A stretch of 64,000 nt of DNA. Source: Plantago major (lineage: Eukaryota > Streptophyta > Magnoliopsida > Lamiales > Plantaginaceae). The notes beneath the pieces are model-generated. The model did not search any database, was not told where the DNA came from, and saw nothing but the letters and a program-made list of their open reading frames with translations. A program made the translations under genes and the position numbers. The stretch lies in assembly GCA_026545765.1 (NCBI GenBank), contig CM048841.1, positions 5,279,712 through 5,343,711 on the forward strand. Direction: 5' to 3'. Of this stretch, positions 11,156 through 23,660 are shown piece after piece (the stretch's first letter is position 1; the number at the start of each line of letters is the position of its first letter).

Positions 11156-14100
11156 AAGAAAATCTGTTGATCAGAATGTGAAAGTAAAATTGAACACCCC
11201 ATGATCAGATTCAGATCGACAGTAATGCAACCAGAAATAATCGCAGCTATAATATACCGTAATTCTATAAGGCAATCTGCTTAGGATTAAGGTTAGAAAA
11301 TGAGTGAAAATTACATTGAAAATTGAAAAGGGGCCAATTTGAATTCATTGCTCGACCAATACTCTTAGCTAGCTAGCAAGTGCCGAAGGGCCGATCCTAA
11401 TCTCATGCGACATATTCACCTGGGAAGTCTCTTGGTTCGCGTACGAGTGAGAATAGTCTTGTTGGAAAGGGCGTGTGTTGATACTGATGGGAATGACATA
11501 TCACGCAGAGGAAATGTGAAGAATGGCAAGTAAAGAATCGGGACTCGATCGATTAGTAGTCGGGTTGTTACAGATATATTACGTAGTATACATTTTATTG
11601 GGAAAATAATTTAAACATTAAACTTTTATTTCTAATATTTAATGTAGCTTGGGCCCTTTTTAATTTTTTACATAGGCCTCAAAATTTTTGGACTAGTTGT
11701 GCGTGCGTCACCTAGGGGCCCGGAAATCGGGGCCCTAGGCAGAACTGTTGTCCATGTAGTGTGCCTGTATAAAATTATAATTCGTTCTACAGTGTTGCAA
11801 TACGGACTTGACAGATTATGTATATGAATGAAATCTATGAGAATATAATATGCATATTAGAGAAAATTAATTCTAAGTTGATTGAAGATTTTGGTTCAAA
11901 GCATTATAAGAGTTGCAATCTTCACCGATTATAATACTTTATTTGAAACATAATCTCAATATCCATATATAATATTTAAAGTTGATGAAATTTATCTCAA
12001 AGCATTCACTCATTTCCAACTAATTATGTGGAATTAGCACCATTTAAATTCATTTTTCAAAGCTTTCTATATTTAACTTACCTACAAAGTTAAAGGCATA
12101 AATGAATTTAGAAAACATAATAATGCATTGAAGTATATATAGTAATACCACATCCTGCTGCCATATTTTATTATAGCTAATTTATATGTTTCTTTGATAT
12201 ATATGTATTAGTTCTATACTTCACACACAATTTGCTGAAACAATATTGTGCTATACGGATTCTGTCAAATATTTTTTATTTGATATTATTTAGACTTCAT
12301 TAAAGAATATTAATATATTTTATTGTATAATTTTCTGATGTGATAAACCCTACATTTTTATTCTTTATTTTATTATCAAGTGAACTTTAGTAAAAAAAGC
12401 ATTAGATATACCCGTACATTTAAATAATCTTATAATAAAATTGATTGATATATATAATAAATCAAGGTATAAACAAAATAACAAATAAAATATAATTTCT
12501 TATATATGAATAATGATAAATTGTAACTGTCGAATAATTCTGACCATTTATTTTCAATTGATATCCTACATAATCTAAAAAAAATAAAATTATTTCAATA
12601 TTCTCATTTTCATCGTAGAATATCTCCTATATTTTAGGAATAAATCTCGCTTATTGTTTTTCTAAAGAAATGTTGTGTTACAAATTACGGCATTACGATT
12701 TTTATATCCAAAAACATTCACCTATAAAATTAGGTCATGCATTAAGAAATCCCTTTACATCACAGAATCTTCTTACACCAAAAAGTGATAATCATGCATA
12801 CTACGATGAGAAAATGTTGAATTTCGATGGATTTAAGTCCGTAAACTTATTTTTAACCGTGGACTTCATTGCGATTCATTCATGTATCTCTGATGTTCAA
12901 TTGCACATCATGTTTATGATGATAAATAAGTGGTTCCATGTCCTGTTTTACCATTTGGTAAGATTTTTCAACTTATCAGAACTTTATACATTCATTTTAG
13001 AGTATACATTAAATTCCATTTTTTTTTCAATTTCAACAACAAGAAATGCTTCCAAAGGATTATCAAAAGTTTATTTTTAACTATGTATGGAAGTGTTGCT
13101 GTTCCTAAACGATACTCTATGGTAATTACACTTATCTTTTTATCGACTATATTAAACAACTTTCGATAAATTTGTTATGATTCTTCTACTTACAATTTTC
13201 TTTGAATATTATTACCATAATATACATAAACACTATAATCATTACGAGTAATTCTCTTTGACCATCTTTTTAGGGGATATAATTGAAACTATAAGTATTA
13301 TGGTCATAATCAAAATATATTAGGGAACTTTACTAAGAAAATCGATGCTATACACACATATGAAAATGACATAAAATGTTAACTTATATACAAGACAAAT
13401 TACATTTAGATCACCTGTTAGATTTTGTAATTGTACATTAGTACCACTTAGTGGGATAATACGATTGGATCTATTAGATGTAAAATATTTACATTTAAGT
13501 CACGAACTTGACCAAATTCAATTTAAAAGCTGGAAAAGTCAATTTTGCCCTTCTCAAATTATTAGATTTTGTAAATGGTCAAACAATAATGCATTTTGAC
13601 AAATTGCAATTCAAATTCAAGTCCGTGGATATCTAATTTCCTAATAGTCACCCATAACTTTTGAAAAAGCTCGAATAACCACTCAAACTTTTATTTCAAT
13701 TAAGTAAAATCTCCTCAACTTCAAATGAGATGAAATCCATCCTAAGAACATCAAGATTGAAGCTAAAAATCCCATTGAGGCGAGCATATAATTCTATTGA
13801 GGCGATCAACTCAGGATATAGAGCTGAATTTCGCTCTGGATCGGAGTTTCAGAGCATAATTATTATTGTTGCACCGGAGTTGTTGGTGGAGTTGTTTGCT
13901 CCACCAAGTAGAACAATAACAAAAAGAAGAAGAGAATGAAGGAGAAGGAGGAGGAGGAGGAAGCGTATCCGCTGAGTTGTTAGCAAATAGAAGAAGAGAG
14001 GAAGATGGAGGAGGAAGGGAAGAATATATATGATAATTGTGGATTTTCAAGAAATTTATTTATCTTTTTTTTTAATTTTATTATTCTTAAGGCCATGTTG

Positions 14101-14385
14101 GTTGTTTGATTTCAAATAGCTAAATTCTGATCTTGGTCAATGAACAAAACGAAAAGGACCCAGATGTAGTTGTTCGACTAATTGGTACCAATATGAGAAA
14201 TGACTGTCTAATAAGGGGAGGGGATTTATGTAATTATCCCAAATATTATATCGATATTAATAAAGACATTTTATTTATAGGTAACATCGTAAGAACAACA
14301 GTCCATACTTTCAAGCCCCTCATTTCCTTCCAAGACTTTGTGATATTATAATACTATGCCCAGGTTAGTTTAAAATCACAAATTC
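11156..14385. other. AT-rich intergenic spacer
   Basis: No recognisable gene. 11340-11560 is mixed unique sequence. 11640-11760 has GGGCCC-rich, transposon-end-like text (around 11690-11740) without a partner end that I could find. 11760-13400 is very AT-rich. 13930-14010 is a GAGGAG purine-rich stretch. The spacer separates copia-1 from Helitron-like copy 2. Confidence 0.6.
12670..13080 (+). other. Orphan 136-codon open frame in AT-rich DNA
   Basis: An open frame starting at ATG 12670 and ending TAA at 13080. The product is Phe/Tyr/Ile-rich with no family motif that I recognise. A second overlapping frame (12930-13169) stays open through the same DNA. It could be a remnant of an unidentified transposon protein or chance openness. 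I do not claim that it is expressed. Confidence 0.15.
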
Positions 14386-15204
14386 TTAGGACAAGTCTGG
14401 CATATACTCGAACCCAATCTATACTTTTGTAACATGACCCGACCATAATATTTTATGTTAAGTAAGTAAAAAACTATATTTTTCCCCGGGGGAGGGGGGA
14501 TATGATACTCTCCAGGTAGGGAAACTCTCTTCAATCATCTCTCTACTTTCTTGATCTCCATGATGGATGCCGGGGAGGTATGACATATATTCTCGCATGA
14601 AACTCTCTCTGACTTTCTCTCTACTTTCTTCATCTATAACGGGCTCGTGGGGGGGGGGGGACAACCGTAGCGGGTGAAATTATGTTGTAGAATAATATTT
14701 TTTGTGTCTTTGGTAATGTGACACATACCACTGCGAGGTTGGGAAAAAAACAACCGTAACATGTGAAATTATATTTTGTAGAATAATAATCTTTTTGTGT
14801 ATGGTGAGGTGACGACATACAACCGCAGGGTTGGGAACAACCCTATTGATTGTGTTGTATACTTTTCTATTTTATTTTGGTTCAGTTTGAGAGATAAAAC
14901 ATGTATGTTACTACTAGAATATATGTTGTTAACCCGTCAAGTCCGGAATGGGTTAAGACCGGATCATACCCCTTTCAAAGCATATATGTCATGAGTAGTT
15001 GTATTTTTATATTTCCTATAGTTAGCATAAATAAAGACCCAATAATATAACCATGGATAAAGAAGGCCTACCGTCGACACCACGATCAACGTTCTTTACA
15101 TAAGTTTGACTACCTTATTTTCTCGATTAATTTATTTTGCCATTCCCTTTCTATTTATTATTAAAAGTAAACTATACCGTGGCATCGCCATGGGTTAGTA
15201 CTAG
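14386..15204 (+). mobile_element. Helitron-like non-autonomous element, copy 2
   Basis: Homologous to 1-889. The 3' end is clear: a 7-8-bp imperfect hairpin (ACCGTGGC...GCCATGGGT, 15176-15195), then TTAGTA and CTAG at 15201-15204, followed by T. This hairpin-plus-CTRR ending is the Helitron signature. The 5' boundary is placed where similarity with copy 1 becomes visible and may be off by tens of bases. It contains two CT-rich minisatellite units, a G10 run (14651-14660), and a second pair of ~110-bp tandem units (about 14660-14850). Non-coding. Confidence 0.6.
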
Positions 15205-15627
15205 TTTTATTTGAAATTTTCTTTGCCTTATACACTTTTTGTTATATTAAAAAATTATCCTTTTCATGTTTATTGTATTATTGTTCAAGGCCTATTTATC
15301 AAAATTCGTATATTGCCTAAATATTCTAGGTACGGCCATGCAAGTGTCTAGCCAAGGGACCAAAAAAATTGTGAAAAATAGTAGTAGTAGTAGTAATATT
15401 TTTTTACTATGATTTAATGATTCGACCTCGACCCTCCTCACCAATATTCAAAACAATCTCACATACTATATAATCTGTTAATCCATAAATTTTAAATACC
15501 GAACTCGTCGATCTGCCTAGTAGAACCCGGAGCATGGATTGCCATTTGAGACTCAAATTTGGGCTTCACTACCCGCCCCAGATAACCTATAGAGGCCAAG
15601 CAATTACTTTGATTCAAAAAAGCCAAC
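15205..15627. other. Spacer between Helitron-like copy 2 and Mutator-like element
   Basis: AT-rich non-coding DNA with a short AGT trinucleotide run near 15382. Nothing else recognised. Confidence 0.5.
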
Positions 15628-15637
15628 CTCTTTTACA

Positions 15638-17389
15638 GAGTTAAATGCATAACACCTCCGAGTTATTAATAATGTGTGCGAAACCCTCCTGAGTTAAATA
15701 ATTAGTACCAAACCCCCTTTAGTTATTAAAAATGAGCACAAAACCCCCCACCCTTTATTTTTAAAGTGTATGTGTCATGCCCCAAACCAAAATAACGATT
15801 TTTGACCCTTTTAAGGCAGCGGCCACCGTGTATAAATAAGATAGTTTCTTGACACGAAGCATCATAAACAATAACATAAGTATAACAAAAGCGGAAACAG
15901 GGACTTTGAAAACTGTGTCCAAAAGTACAATATCAGAGCGACTCTAAACTGAAAATAACAAAGGACTAAAAAAAAACTACAAGTCTCGAAACTCAAAGAG
16001 AACTAAACAGCCAGGTCTGAACAAAAGGGAAATCCTACAATAGCTAAACTCGAAACTCCAAGCAAATGTCTAACTTTACTCGTCCAGCTGGTCGTCTGAA
16101 AAAAAAGGGTGTAAGGGTGAGCTCCTGGATGTTTAGTTCTCTTTGAGTTTGAGACTTGTAGTTTTTTTAGTCCTTGATTTAAATCAGCGTCTTGAAAAAA
16201 TCATCGTTATTTGTTTGAAAAAAATATCAAAGCCAGGTTTGAGTCTTTTTAGGAGTCTAGACCTCGTTAGGTGTTTGACGTTTGAACTTTATTTGCTATC
16301 GTGAGGGTTTGTTTTTAGTTTTCTGTAGGACCTTAAAGTTTTGTTGCTTTTGTGTTTTACCCTTACACTTATTTTTCCGATTAGTGAGTGGTTACGGTCT
16401 TGTGGAGTTGCTAGTAGAGGCAAGTCGGGTTAGAGCAACTAGTGGTGTCAAGTGAAGGTTTTGTAACTTAAGCAGTACTTTCTAAGATTGTAACTAGTTC
16501 AAGGTTTCTAGGATAGTATTTGTATTTTAGATGCTCGGAATTACCTTTTCAAACTGTTTTTTAAATAAATTGAGGCTTCGTCTTGGCGTGAGCCCATCTC
16601 ACGATAAATTTCGGCATGAAAATATTTTGGTTTTGAGGCGTGTGATGAGTACACTCTCATTAGGTGCGACTATAGATGTTTGTTTATGTTATGTTACACC
16701 AAATCAATGCAAAAAAAAAAAAAAAAGACCATAGTTATTAAAAATATGCGCAAAATTTCATGGAATTCTTATAAAGTCATTGCAATACCCCTTTTACATA
16801 AATATTAAATATACATGATGAATTCGTATTGTGTGCAGTTTGATTTGTTAGTCCAAATTTTCGAAATATTAAAATGACTTAAATTTGAGCTATTAAAAAT
16901 AGTAAAACTCTACTTTTTTTCCTAGTTAAATGAACAACAAAAATCGATCACACACTACTGGTTATATAGCACTGAAATATATAAATAACAACCATAGATA
17001 ACTCTATTAAGATTGTCATTACATATCAACAACATATACCAATTCATTATTAGTGTAAACGGAAAAAAAAGTGAGGGCAAAAGATAATAAACTGAAACTA
17101 TAAATGTCTAATCCACCTAGTCGCGTTAATTTGGAATAAGAAAACCTAAAAGAACATCCATTATGCATACTTAACATGAGCCTGTAAAAAAAAAGTGAGG
17201 GTTCCGCACATGTTTTAATAACTCGGGGGTTTCGCGCACATTTTTCATAACTTGGGACTAATTTATTAACTCAGGGGGTTTAGCGCACATTTTTAATAAC
17301 TCAGGGGGGTTTGGTACGTACTAATTTGTTAACTCAAGGGGGTTTCGCGCACATTTACAATAACTTTGGGGGTATTTTGCATTTAACCG
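15638..17389. mobile_element. Mutator-like non-autonomous element with 10-bp target duplication
   Basis: Terminal inverted repeats: the left end (GAGTTAAATGCATAA) is mirrored by the right end (reverse complement CGGTTAAATGCAAAA). Similarity continues inward for about 120 bp through G- or C-rich blocks such as ACCAAACCCCC. The direct repeat CTCTTTTACA flanks both sides (15628-15637 and 17390-17399); Mutator elements make 9-11-bp duplications. The TIRs are built of repeated short modules (AGTTATTAAAAATGTGCGC-like, several copies each side). No transposase is encoded. The interior carries LTR-like and foldback sequence (15773-16740). Confidence 0.85.
15773..16740. repeat. LTR-like foldback segment nested in the Mutator-like element
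   Basis: It starts with TGTCATGCCCCAAACC, like the solo LTR at 27517 (TGTCACGACCCAAAACC). On the opposite strand, about 16500-16640 matches 27540-27660 of that LTR (shared ATCGTGAGATGGGCTCACG). In between is a hairpin with arms 15961-16008 and 16131-16175. Two LTR-type pieces therefore face each other in inverted orientation. An A16 run (16711-16726) follows. Confidence 0.55.
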
Positions 17390-17931
17390 CTCTTTTACAC
17401 CTAAAAAATGCCTGTGAAAAGTCGATTCCACCCTTCTACTTATTAACACACTCACATCACTTTTTACCATTACACAAATTCATTCCCACTCTCTATCTCA
17501 CTCTTCTCTCTCAAAGACTCCCACCCACCCCACCTCTGTCGCCACACCACCACCATCCCTACCGATCTCCCACCTCACCACCCACCCCAGACTCCCTCCT
17601 CCCACAATCCAAATCTCCGATCTCCCACCTCCCGTCCTCCCCTCACCGGATCCGCCCATCCACCTTTGTTTCAAGCGACAACCTCAGTCCCACCACCTCT
17701 GGCCTCCTCCGTCACGGTCGGTCCAACAACTATGCTCCCAGGCACGCGATTCTACTATATCCGTCGAAGATCCATCCAATATCACCGAGATCCTTGACAT
17801 ACAGAAGATCCGTCCCAGATCACCAAGATCTAAGAAGATTCGTAAGGATATTCTTTGTTTTTCTTACTAAATGTTGGGATTTTGTGTCTTTCGTGAAAAT
17901 TTCCGACAATGATCCGTCCATTTTTGTGTAG
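17311..17931 (+). other. C-rich 206-codon open frame, Pro/Ser/His-rich
   Basis: An open frame beginning inside the Mutator-like right TIR and crossing into C-rich DNA (17510-17720, CCACC/CACCACC runs). The predicted text is low-complexity Pro/Ser/His with no domain. A C-rich 5' leader or first exon of a dead gene is possible, but no downstream exon is visible. Probably not a protein gene. Confidence 0.15.
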
Positions 17932-19387
17932 ATTGTAACGATTCATTCATTCTTTTTTCCTGGTGCGAATTGTGATTTTTTTTCCATTATTGTACATATT
18001 CTTTTTATATTTTTATTGTTAAATTTTTATATATGGATGACATAAATTCCGACTGTATTTATAAAGTTATAAATTCAGTCCGACTATATTTATAATTATG
18101 TCAATACGATTTGTATTACATAACTCTAATATCTGATCGTGAATTTATAACTATGCCTGTCTGATCAATGTATTACATGACTCTACAAATACAGTTGACT
18201 GTATTGTCGAGTATATCAGTCAAACAAATTATGAATCGTAAATTTATGATTCTTGTTGGAAAATGAAAAAAAGATGAATAAAATTTGAACTGGAAAATTA
18301 AAATAAATAATTGAATTGGTGAAATGATATTAAAAATTATTTTCAGAAGTATTAGTTTATTTTTTGAACAACTGAGGGGTATAAATGTCTATCCATGTGG
18401 GATAAATGTCATTTGGACTTTATTTGAAAACAACAAAGTACTGTAATCCTTTTTTGCAAACTTGGGTACAAAATTGGTCTATGGCACCAATTTTCCCCCA
18501 ATAATTAGACCTAAACCAAACACAAGCTTTTTGGATCCAACCCAACAATTCTGCTCAATATTAAGCACAAAAACAGTGTTTCAGAATGGTTCTCCGACCA
18601 GGCCCAATACAGAACCAAACACGCTGTTACTCTCTAATTAACACAAATTATATTGCACCGCCCCTTTGCAGTTTAAAAATGAATTGAAGTACACACCGTA
18701 TGTTATAACTTATAATTTATTTATTCTTTTAGCAACAAAATCATATATTGAATGAAAATAGCAAAGTCAAGTTACAGGAATAACATGGTAGAGCCATCCC
18801 TATCTCTGTCTATATTTTTAGCCAACATGTGAGCTAAAACCTGGGCTGTATTCCTGATTTCGGGGGTCATGTGTCAATTTTTGAATAAATTAATAAATAA
18901 AATAATATTTTTATTAATAAATATTTATTCTCATTACATATTTTTAGTTATTATTTCCCTATATATTACAATAAATCAGTCACTTCTTTTGAAAATTTCA
19001 TAAATACGAACTCAATTTTCAGTGTGATATTTCATAAATATTTAACATAAAGTTAACTATTTTAAAACGGAATCATATTTAACACAAATGGAACGATTCA
19101 CATGGTGTTAACCGTGAAACGGACACTATTAGTTCACAGTATAGCTTAATATTTGTGATACTATATAGGTACCAAGTTCAATGCGGATGGATTTATGGAA
19201 ACCTCGCAGTGTGTTATATGTGTGGAGATTCTATGGAGAAAGTGTGGATAAGGAGAAGAGCAAGAAGAGACTACTCTCTTTTCTCCATGGCTTGTGTTTT
19301 TTCTAAATGTGTTGTTCAAGGGCTGATGTTCAAGGCTGTTATGAGAAATGAAATTCTTCCAAGCTTCTCTCCTTGTCTGACAACGTC
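17932..19387. other. AT-rich spacer
   Basis: No gene recognised. 18040-18250 contains degenerate repeats of the words AAATTC..GTC and GACTGTATT. 19155-19385 is open on both strands but has no family resemblance. Confidence 0.5.
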
Positions 19388-19475
19388 CACTACAAAAAAA
19401 TCCCCCGAAATATCGACGGCGTAATTGGTTGCTAAACATTGAATAGCGGCCGCTAGAAACTAAAACTATACTCGC
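19388..19475. repeat. Orphan CACTA-type terminus
   Basis: CACTACAAAAAAATCCCC followed by subterminal words of the kind seen at the left end of the CACTA element at 27679 (CGACGG, TTGCTAAA, TAGCGGCCGCTA). No matching TGTAGTG end was found within the next several kilobases. The internally deleted copia begins right after it, so this is probably a fragment. Confidence 0.4.
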
Positions 19476-20420
19476 TTCCAAAAAGCAAGATCTTTGGGGA
19501 AAACAAGACAAAAGTCTTTGTATGTCCACTAGTACAACTTGGCTCAATCATTTTAAAATGTTACTAAGCGACTATTTTGCAATATAAATAGAAACTTAGA
19601 ACTTGAGAAAACAAAGAGGACAGAACAAACACTGAACTCACACTTGATATTGCAATAAAAAACATTCAAGCTTTCTAAGTTCATAAGTTCCTAATGAGAT
19701 TTAAGCGTTTCAAGCTACTTTTGAAGAAGTAGAACTGGCTTTGAAGTCTGATAAGAGTTTTTCTTACGAACAAGAACAAGTCTTGTTCTTACGAAATTAA
19801 CAATCTAAGTCTCGAAACATAAGAACTTTGGTTGAGTTTCTTGATCACTAAAATAAGCGAAATATTGTTATTAGTAAGAGATCGATTGTCTTGTCAAAAA
19901 TACATGACTCACTGAACACCAAACAGGTGTGATAAGGAATAGGGGAGGAACTACTTAGCTTGGGAAACTAAGTAAAATTCCTTGGAGAAACTGGTGTACT
20001 TGGCTTGGGAAGTTAAAGAAAAAGTTCAAGGTTAATAAGTTGAGAACTTAGGTTGAAAGGGATTTAGCTAAGAATATGATTTTGTAATAAAACTCAATTT
20101 TCTGTCTTAATGAATTCAAGTACTGAGAAAGGGCGAAGTGGATTAGTTAAAGGATTACGCTGCCTTCAGATACAACTATAAACTTGTGTATTTACTTATT
20201 GCAGTTTACTTTCATCAACATATATGTCTATCTCATAAAGTATCTTGCTTTCGATCTGGCGTCTTTCAGCACACACCACTTAATCTGTAATTAAAAGACT
20301 TACGTGCTCTAAAAGATAAGTACTAGCAGTTACTTGTACCTGTTGATAGATTTGTTTTAGGCACAACTTGTTAAAGCCCCAAAAAAAAAAACTTAAACCT
20401 TGTTGTCTAAGGTACCAACA
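19476..20420 (+). repeat. 5' LTR of copia-2
   Basis: About 945 bp; the start is inferred by alignment with the 3' LTR (TTCCAAAAAGCAAG against TGCCAAAAATCAAG) and the end is CCAACA before the primer-binding site. Confidence 0.75.
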
Positions 20421-20540
20421 TGTGGTATCAGAGCCGAAGGTTCTTTAACCTTTGGCACTGAACTTGGATTCCCATTTAAGTGTTGCTTATTGTGCTCACC
20501 AAATACACTTCATCTGTTTGTTTCGTGTGTCTGTTGCAGA

Positions 20541-21560
20541 ATGTCTCTCAGCGATGCTCCAGTGCTCAAGCCAGAACATTACGAAAAATGGAGGAACATC
20601 ATGATTTTGCACATCAAAAGACAGTTGTTTCATGAATACAAACGTGAACAACAACGTCACATGAAATCTCATATTGAAAGAAGTAACCATATCAAAGGAG
20701 CAATGAGGTAGCTCAACAGAATGCTAGAATGAGGAGAAACATCAAATGAAAAGAACTCATTGAAAAGAAAGTTCAAAGGGAAAAGTACTCTCTGAATAAG
20801 AGAAGGGCACCGAAAAGAACTCCTCAACAAAAGGTTGATCTTGTTAATACTAAACAAGGATAATTCAAAAAATTACCTCCTTATGCATGCCTCAGCAAGA
20901 CAAAGGACATATATAAAAGAAGGAATATGCTCAACATTTCAACTTGGTAAACAAACCAAAGCTTCATTCACGACAAAGGCTATGCATTTCAGTACAAGAC
21001 CATTTGCAGTTGTTACATATGGATCACTTTGAATCCTCAGTACAAGAAGTGTGGTCTAGTTGTTGTAGAATGATTATTCAAGACTCACTTGGGTAATTTT
21101 CCTAAGACACAAATCTGAAACTCAAATAGAAATTCCTTCCCTGCTAAATAAACATCAAGTCATGAAAAATGACAAGGTTTCTAATTCACATTAGGACTAA
21201 CCATCGTACTGAATTTGTCAATCAGAACATAAAGGAGTTTTGTATCTGCAAAGGTATACAACATCAACTTTATTCAATAAGAACACCACAACAAAATGGT
21301 GTTGCTGAAAGAAAGAACATAACCCTTCATAAGCTGCAAGGACTATGTAATGACCTTTGAAATAAGTGAAGTCTAATGGGTTGAAGCAGTTAACATTGCC
21401 TGCTACACTCAAAATAGATGTTTGATAAACAAATTTCATGGTAAAACTCCTTATGAGTTGCTAGTTGGAAGACCCCCTAATATCTCACTTCTAAGAGTGT
21501 TTAGTTGCAAGTGTTTTGTTATTAGCAATGGTAAAAAAAAATACTTGAGAACATTCAACC
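20541..21560 (+). pseudogene. Copia-2 gag start and integrase remnants
   Basis: The gag begins at ATG 20541 (MSLSDAPVLKPEHYEKW, the usual copia gag opening with a YxxW motif) and breaks after about 57 codons. Integrase appears at 21169-21360 ([27 protein letters not shown], the region of the last catalytic Glu) and continues after a stop with NKFHGKTPYELLVGRPPN and LRVFSCKCFV to about 21530. Reverse transcriptase, which should follow, is missing, so the element is incapable of autonomous movement. Confidence 0.75.
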
Positions 21561-22522
21561 AAAGTCAAGCGAACGAATATTCCTAAGGTACTCTCTGTAT
21601 AATAAAGCTTATATAATGTACAACAAAAGAACACAAAAGATTGAAAAATCTTTTCATGTTGTATTCTACGAAAACAAACAAGGAGATCCTACTGGAACAT
21701 ACCTTTAGAAAGATCAGGAAGTTGATTGTTCAAAAACCCATTGAAGAGAATCATTAAGGAAAGAAACCCATCATTGAATTAGAGAATGAGTCTGAAAAAG
21801 AAAGACCAGTCATTGTACCAAGTAACAACAAGATAGCTTTGATACATGATGGGGAATTTTCAGCAAGAAACTTGGAAATGAAATCACCTGAAAGTTTTCA
21901 ACGATCTCATGAAGTTAGAAGAGATTACTGAAGAAACTTCCTCAGCAAGAGAACCAACTTCAGAAATCGTAGATACTGAGCAAGTATCCAACAACGAGAA
22001 TCTGGATCTGAAATGCCTCATACAAATATTTACCATTAAAGTTCAAAGCCGATCAAGAAATGGATAAGAGATGATCAAGCAAAAGATGTGATTGGATCAT
22101 TTGACAAAGGACTCAGAACTCGGAGAGAGTCGCTGAAGAAGCACCCCTCTACTCTTGTTGTATCTTCAAAATTGAACTAAAAACTATTGAAGAAGTAGTG
22201 TTAGGTTTCCAAGAGCATGTAATTTTAATTTTTAGAACACCTGCAGAGAATACTATCACTGAAGATCAATTGCTCAAGATTTGCGAAAAATGGCTACAAG
22301 TTGCTGAAGACACGAACTGATTGTATAAGCATGTTAGGGAAGAAGACTTTTTCTCAACAAGTGATATTGTCTAAGTGACAGGTTCAGTGAAAATCTAAAT
22401 GATAGAGTAGGTTGACCAAGTCACTCCCTGATCGGATATAGTTGTTGCAAACCAATGAAAATATCTGTTGTGAGAAAAAAGATAAGGCAATGTTTTTTGC
22501 TAGAAAACAAAATAGCTCTCAT

Positions 22523-23441
22523 TGCCAAAAATCAAGACTGGTGGGGGGAAACAAGACAAAAGTCTTTCTACCTCCAACGACAACTTAAATCAAAATTTTG
22601 AAATGTTACCAAACTCATACATTTCAAACAAAACTATGCACTATAAACCGGAACACTTAGAACATGAGAAAACAAGAAGCACATGGAACTAGCACTCAAC
22701 TCACACTTGCTATTGCAGAAAAACACTCAAGTTTTCTAAGTTCATAAGTTCCTAATAAGATTTAAACTTTTCAAGCTATCTGTGAAGAAGTAGAACTTGC
22801 TTTGAAGTTGCGACTGATAATAGTTCTTTCTTCTAAAACAACACACCAAGTCTTTGAAACATAAGAACTTTGATTGGGTTTCTTGATCATTGAAATTTTG
22901 TTACTAGTAAGTTATCACTTTCTTGTCAATACCACACATTGAAACAAACTAAGCGATGCTAAGGAAGAATGGAGGAATTACTTGGTTTGGGAAACTAAGG
23001 AAAACCCCTTATAGGAACTGGAATACTTGGCTTGGGGAGTCAGAGAAAAAAGTTCAAGATTACTCAGCTGGGAACTTAGGGTTTAAAGGAATTTATCTAA
23101 GGATATCATAACGAAACTCAATTTTCTGTCTTAGGGGATTCACGTCCTAAGAAAGAGCGGGGTGGTTTAGTTCAAGTATTACGTCGCTTTGGATAACCTT
23201 TATAAACTTGTGTATACTTACTGCAATTTACTTTCAACAACTTATTTGCCTATCTGTTAAAGTATATTGCTCACGGAACACACACACTAATCATTTAAAT
23301 TGTAAAAGTCTTCCGAACTTTGAAAGTTAAGTATATCGATTACTTGTACTGTTTGAGAAATCTGTTTTAGACACAAATTTTTTTAAGTCTGTTCAACCCC
23401 CGCCTTCCTAGACTTAAACCTTATTGTCTAAGGGATCAACA
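22523..23441 (+). repeat. 3' LTR of copia-2
   Basis: About 919 bp, matching 19476-20420 with scattered changes; ends GGATCAACA. Confidence 0.75.
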
Positions 23442-23519
23442 CAATCCAAATCAAATCAACGTATATAAACTAACTAACTAACCAACTAACTAATTTCTCT
23501 CTTCCAAGTTCCAACATAA

Positions 23520-23660
23520 AGATGCAAAATGAAAATTAGGGTTTATCATACATTTCGAATTAGGGTTCATACTATTAAACCCCCAATCTCACAAAAAAAA
23601 CATGAACATATAATAAACATCTAAACTCTAATCATATTCACCAACTGTAGTAAATAAATT
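23520..23660 (+). repeat. Duplicated segment, copy 1 (lacks MITE)
   Basis: Contains GAATTAGGGTTCAT, ACATATAATAAACATCTAAA and ATTCACCAAC in the same order as 24670-25012. Here ATATAATAAAC is continuous, so this copy is the empty site for the Stowaway insertion in copy 2. Confidence 0.8.

Larger units (their letters stand above)
19476..23441 (+). mobile_element. Ty1/copia LTR retrotransposon with internal deletion (copia-2)
   Basis: Direct repeats of about 0.93 kb bound a 2.1-kb interior, far shorter than a normal copia interior of 4 kb or more. Both LTRs contain AACAAGACAAAAGTCTTT and end TCAACA or CCAACA. A perfect initiator tRNA-Met primer-binding site (TGGTATCAGAGCC, 20423-20435) follows the 5' LTR, and a G-rich tract lies in the 3' LTR start zone. 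The interior keeps a gag start and integrase, but I find no reverse transcriptase or RNase H. Flanking 5-mers do not match, so an exact target duplication is not supported. Confidence 0.85.

Noticed and set aside
17311..17931. A 206-residue Pro/Ser/His-rich protein gene
   Set aside because: The frame begins inside a transposon TIR and the rest is C-rich low complexity; no domain or downstream exon.
19161..19547. A 128-codon frame on the minus strand
   Set aside because: It crosses a CACTA-type terminus and the start of a copia LTR, so it cannot be one gene.
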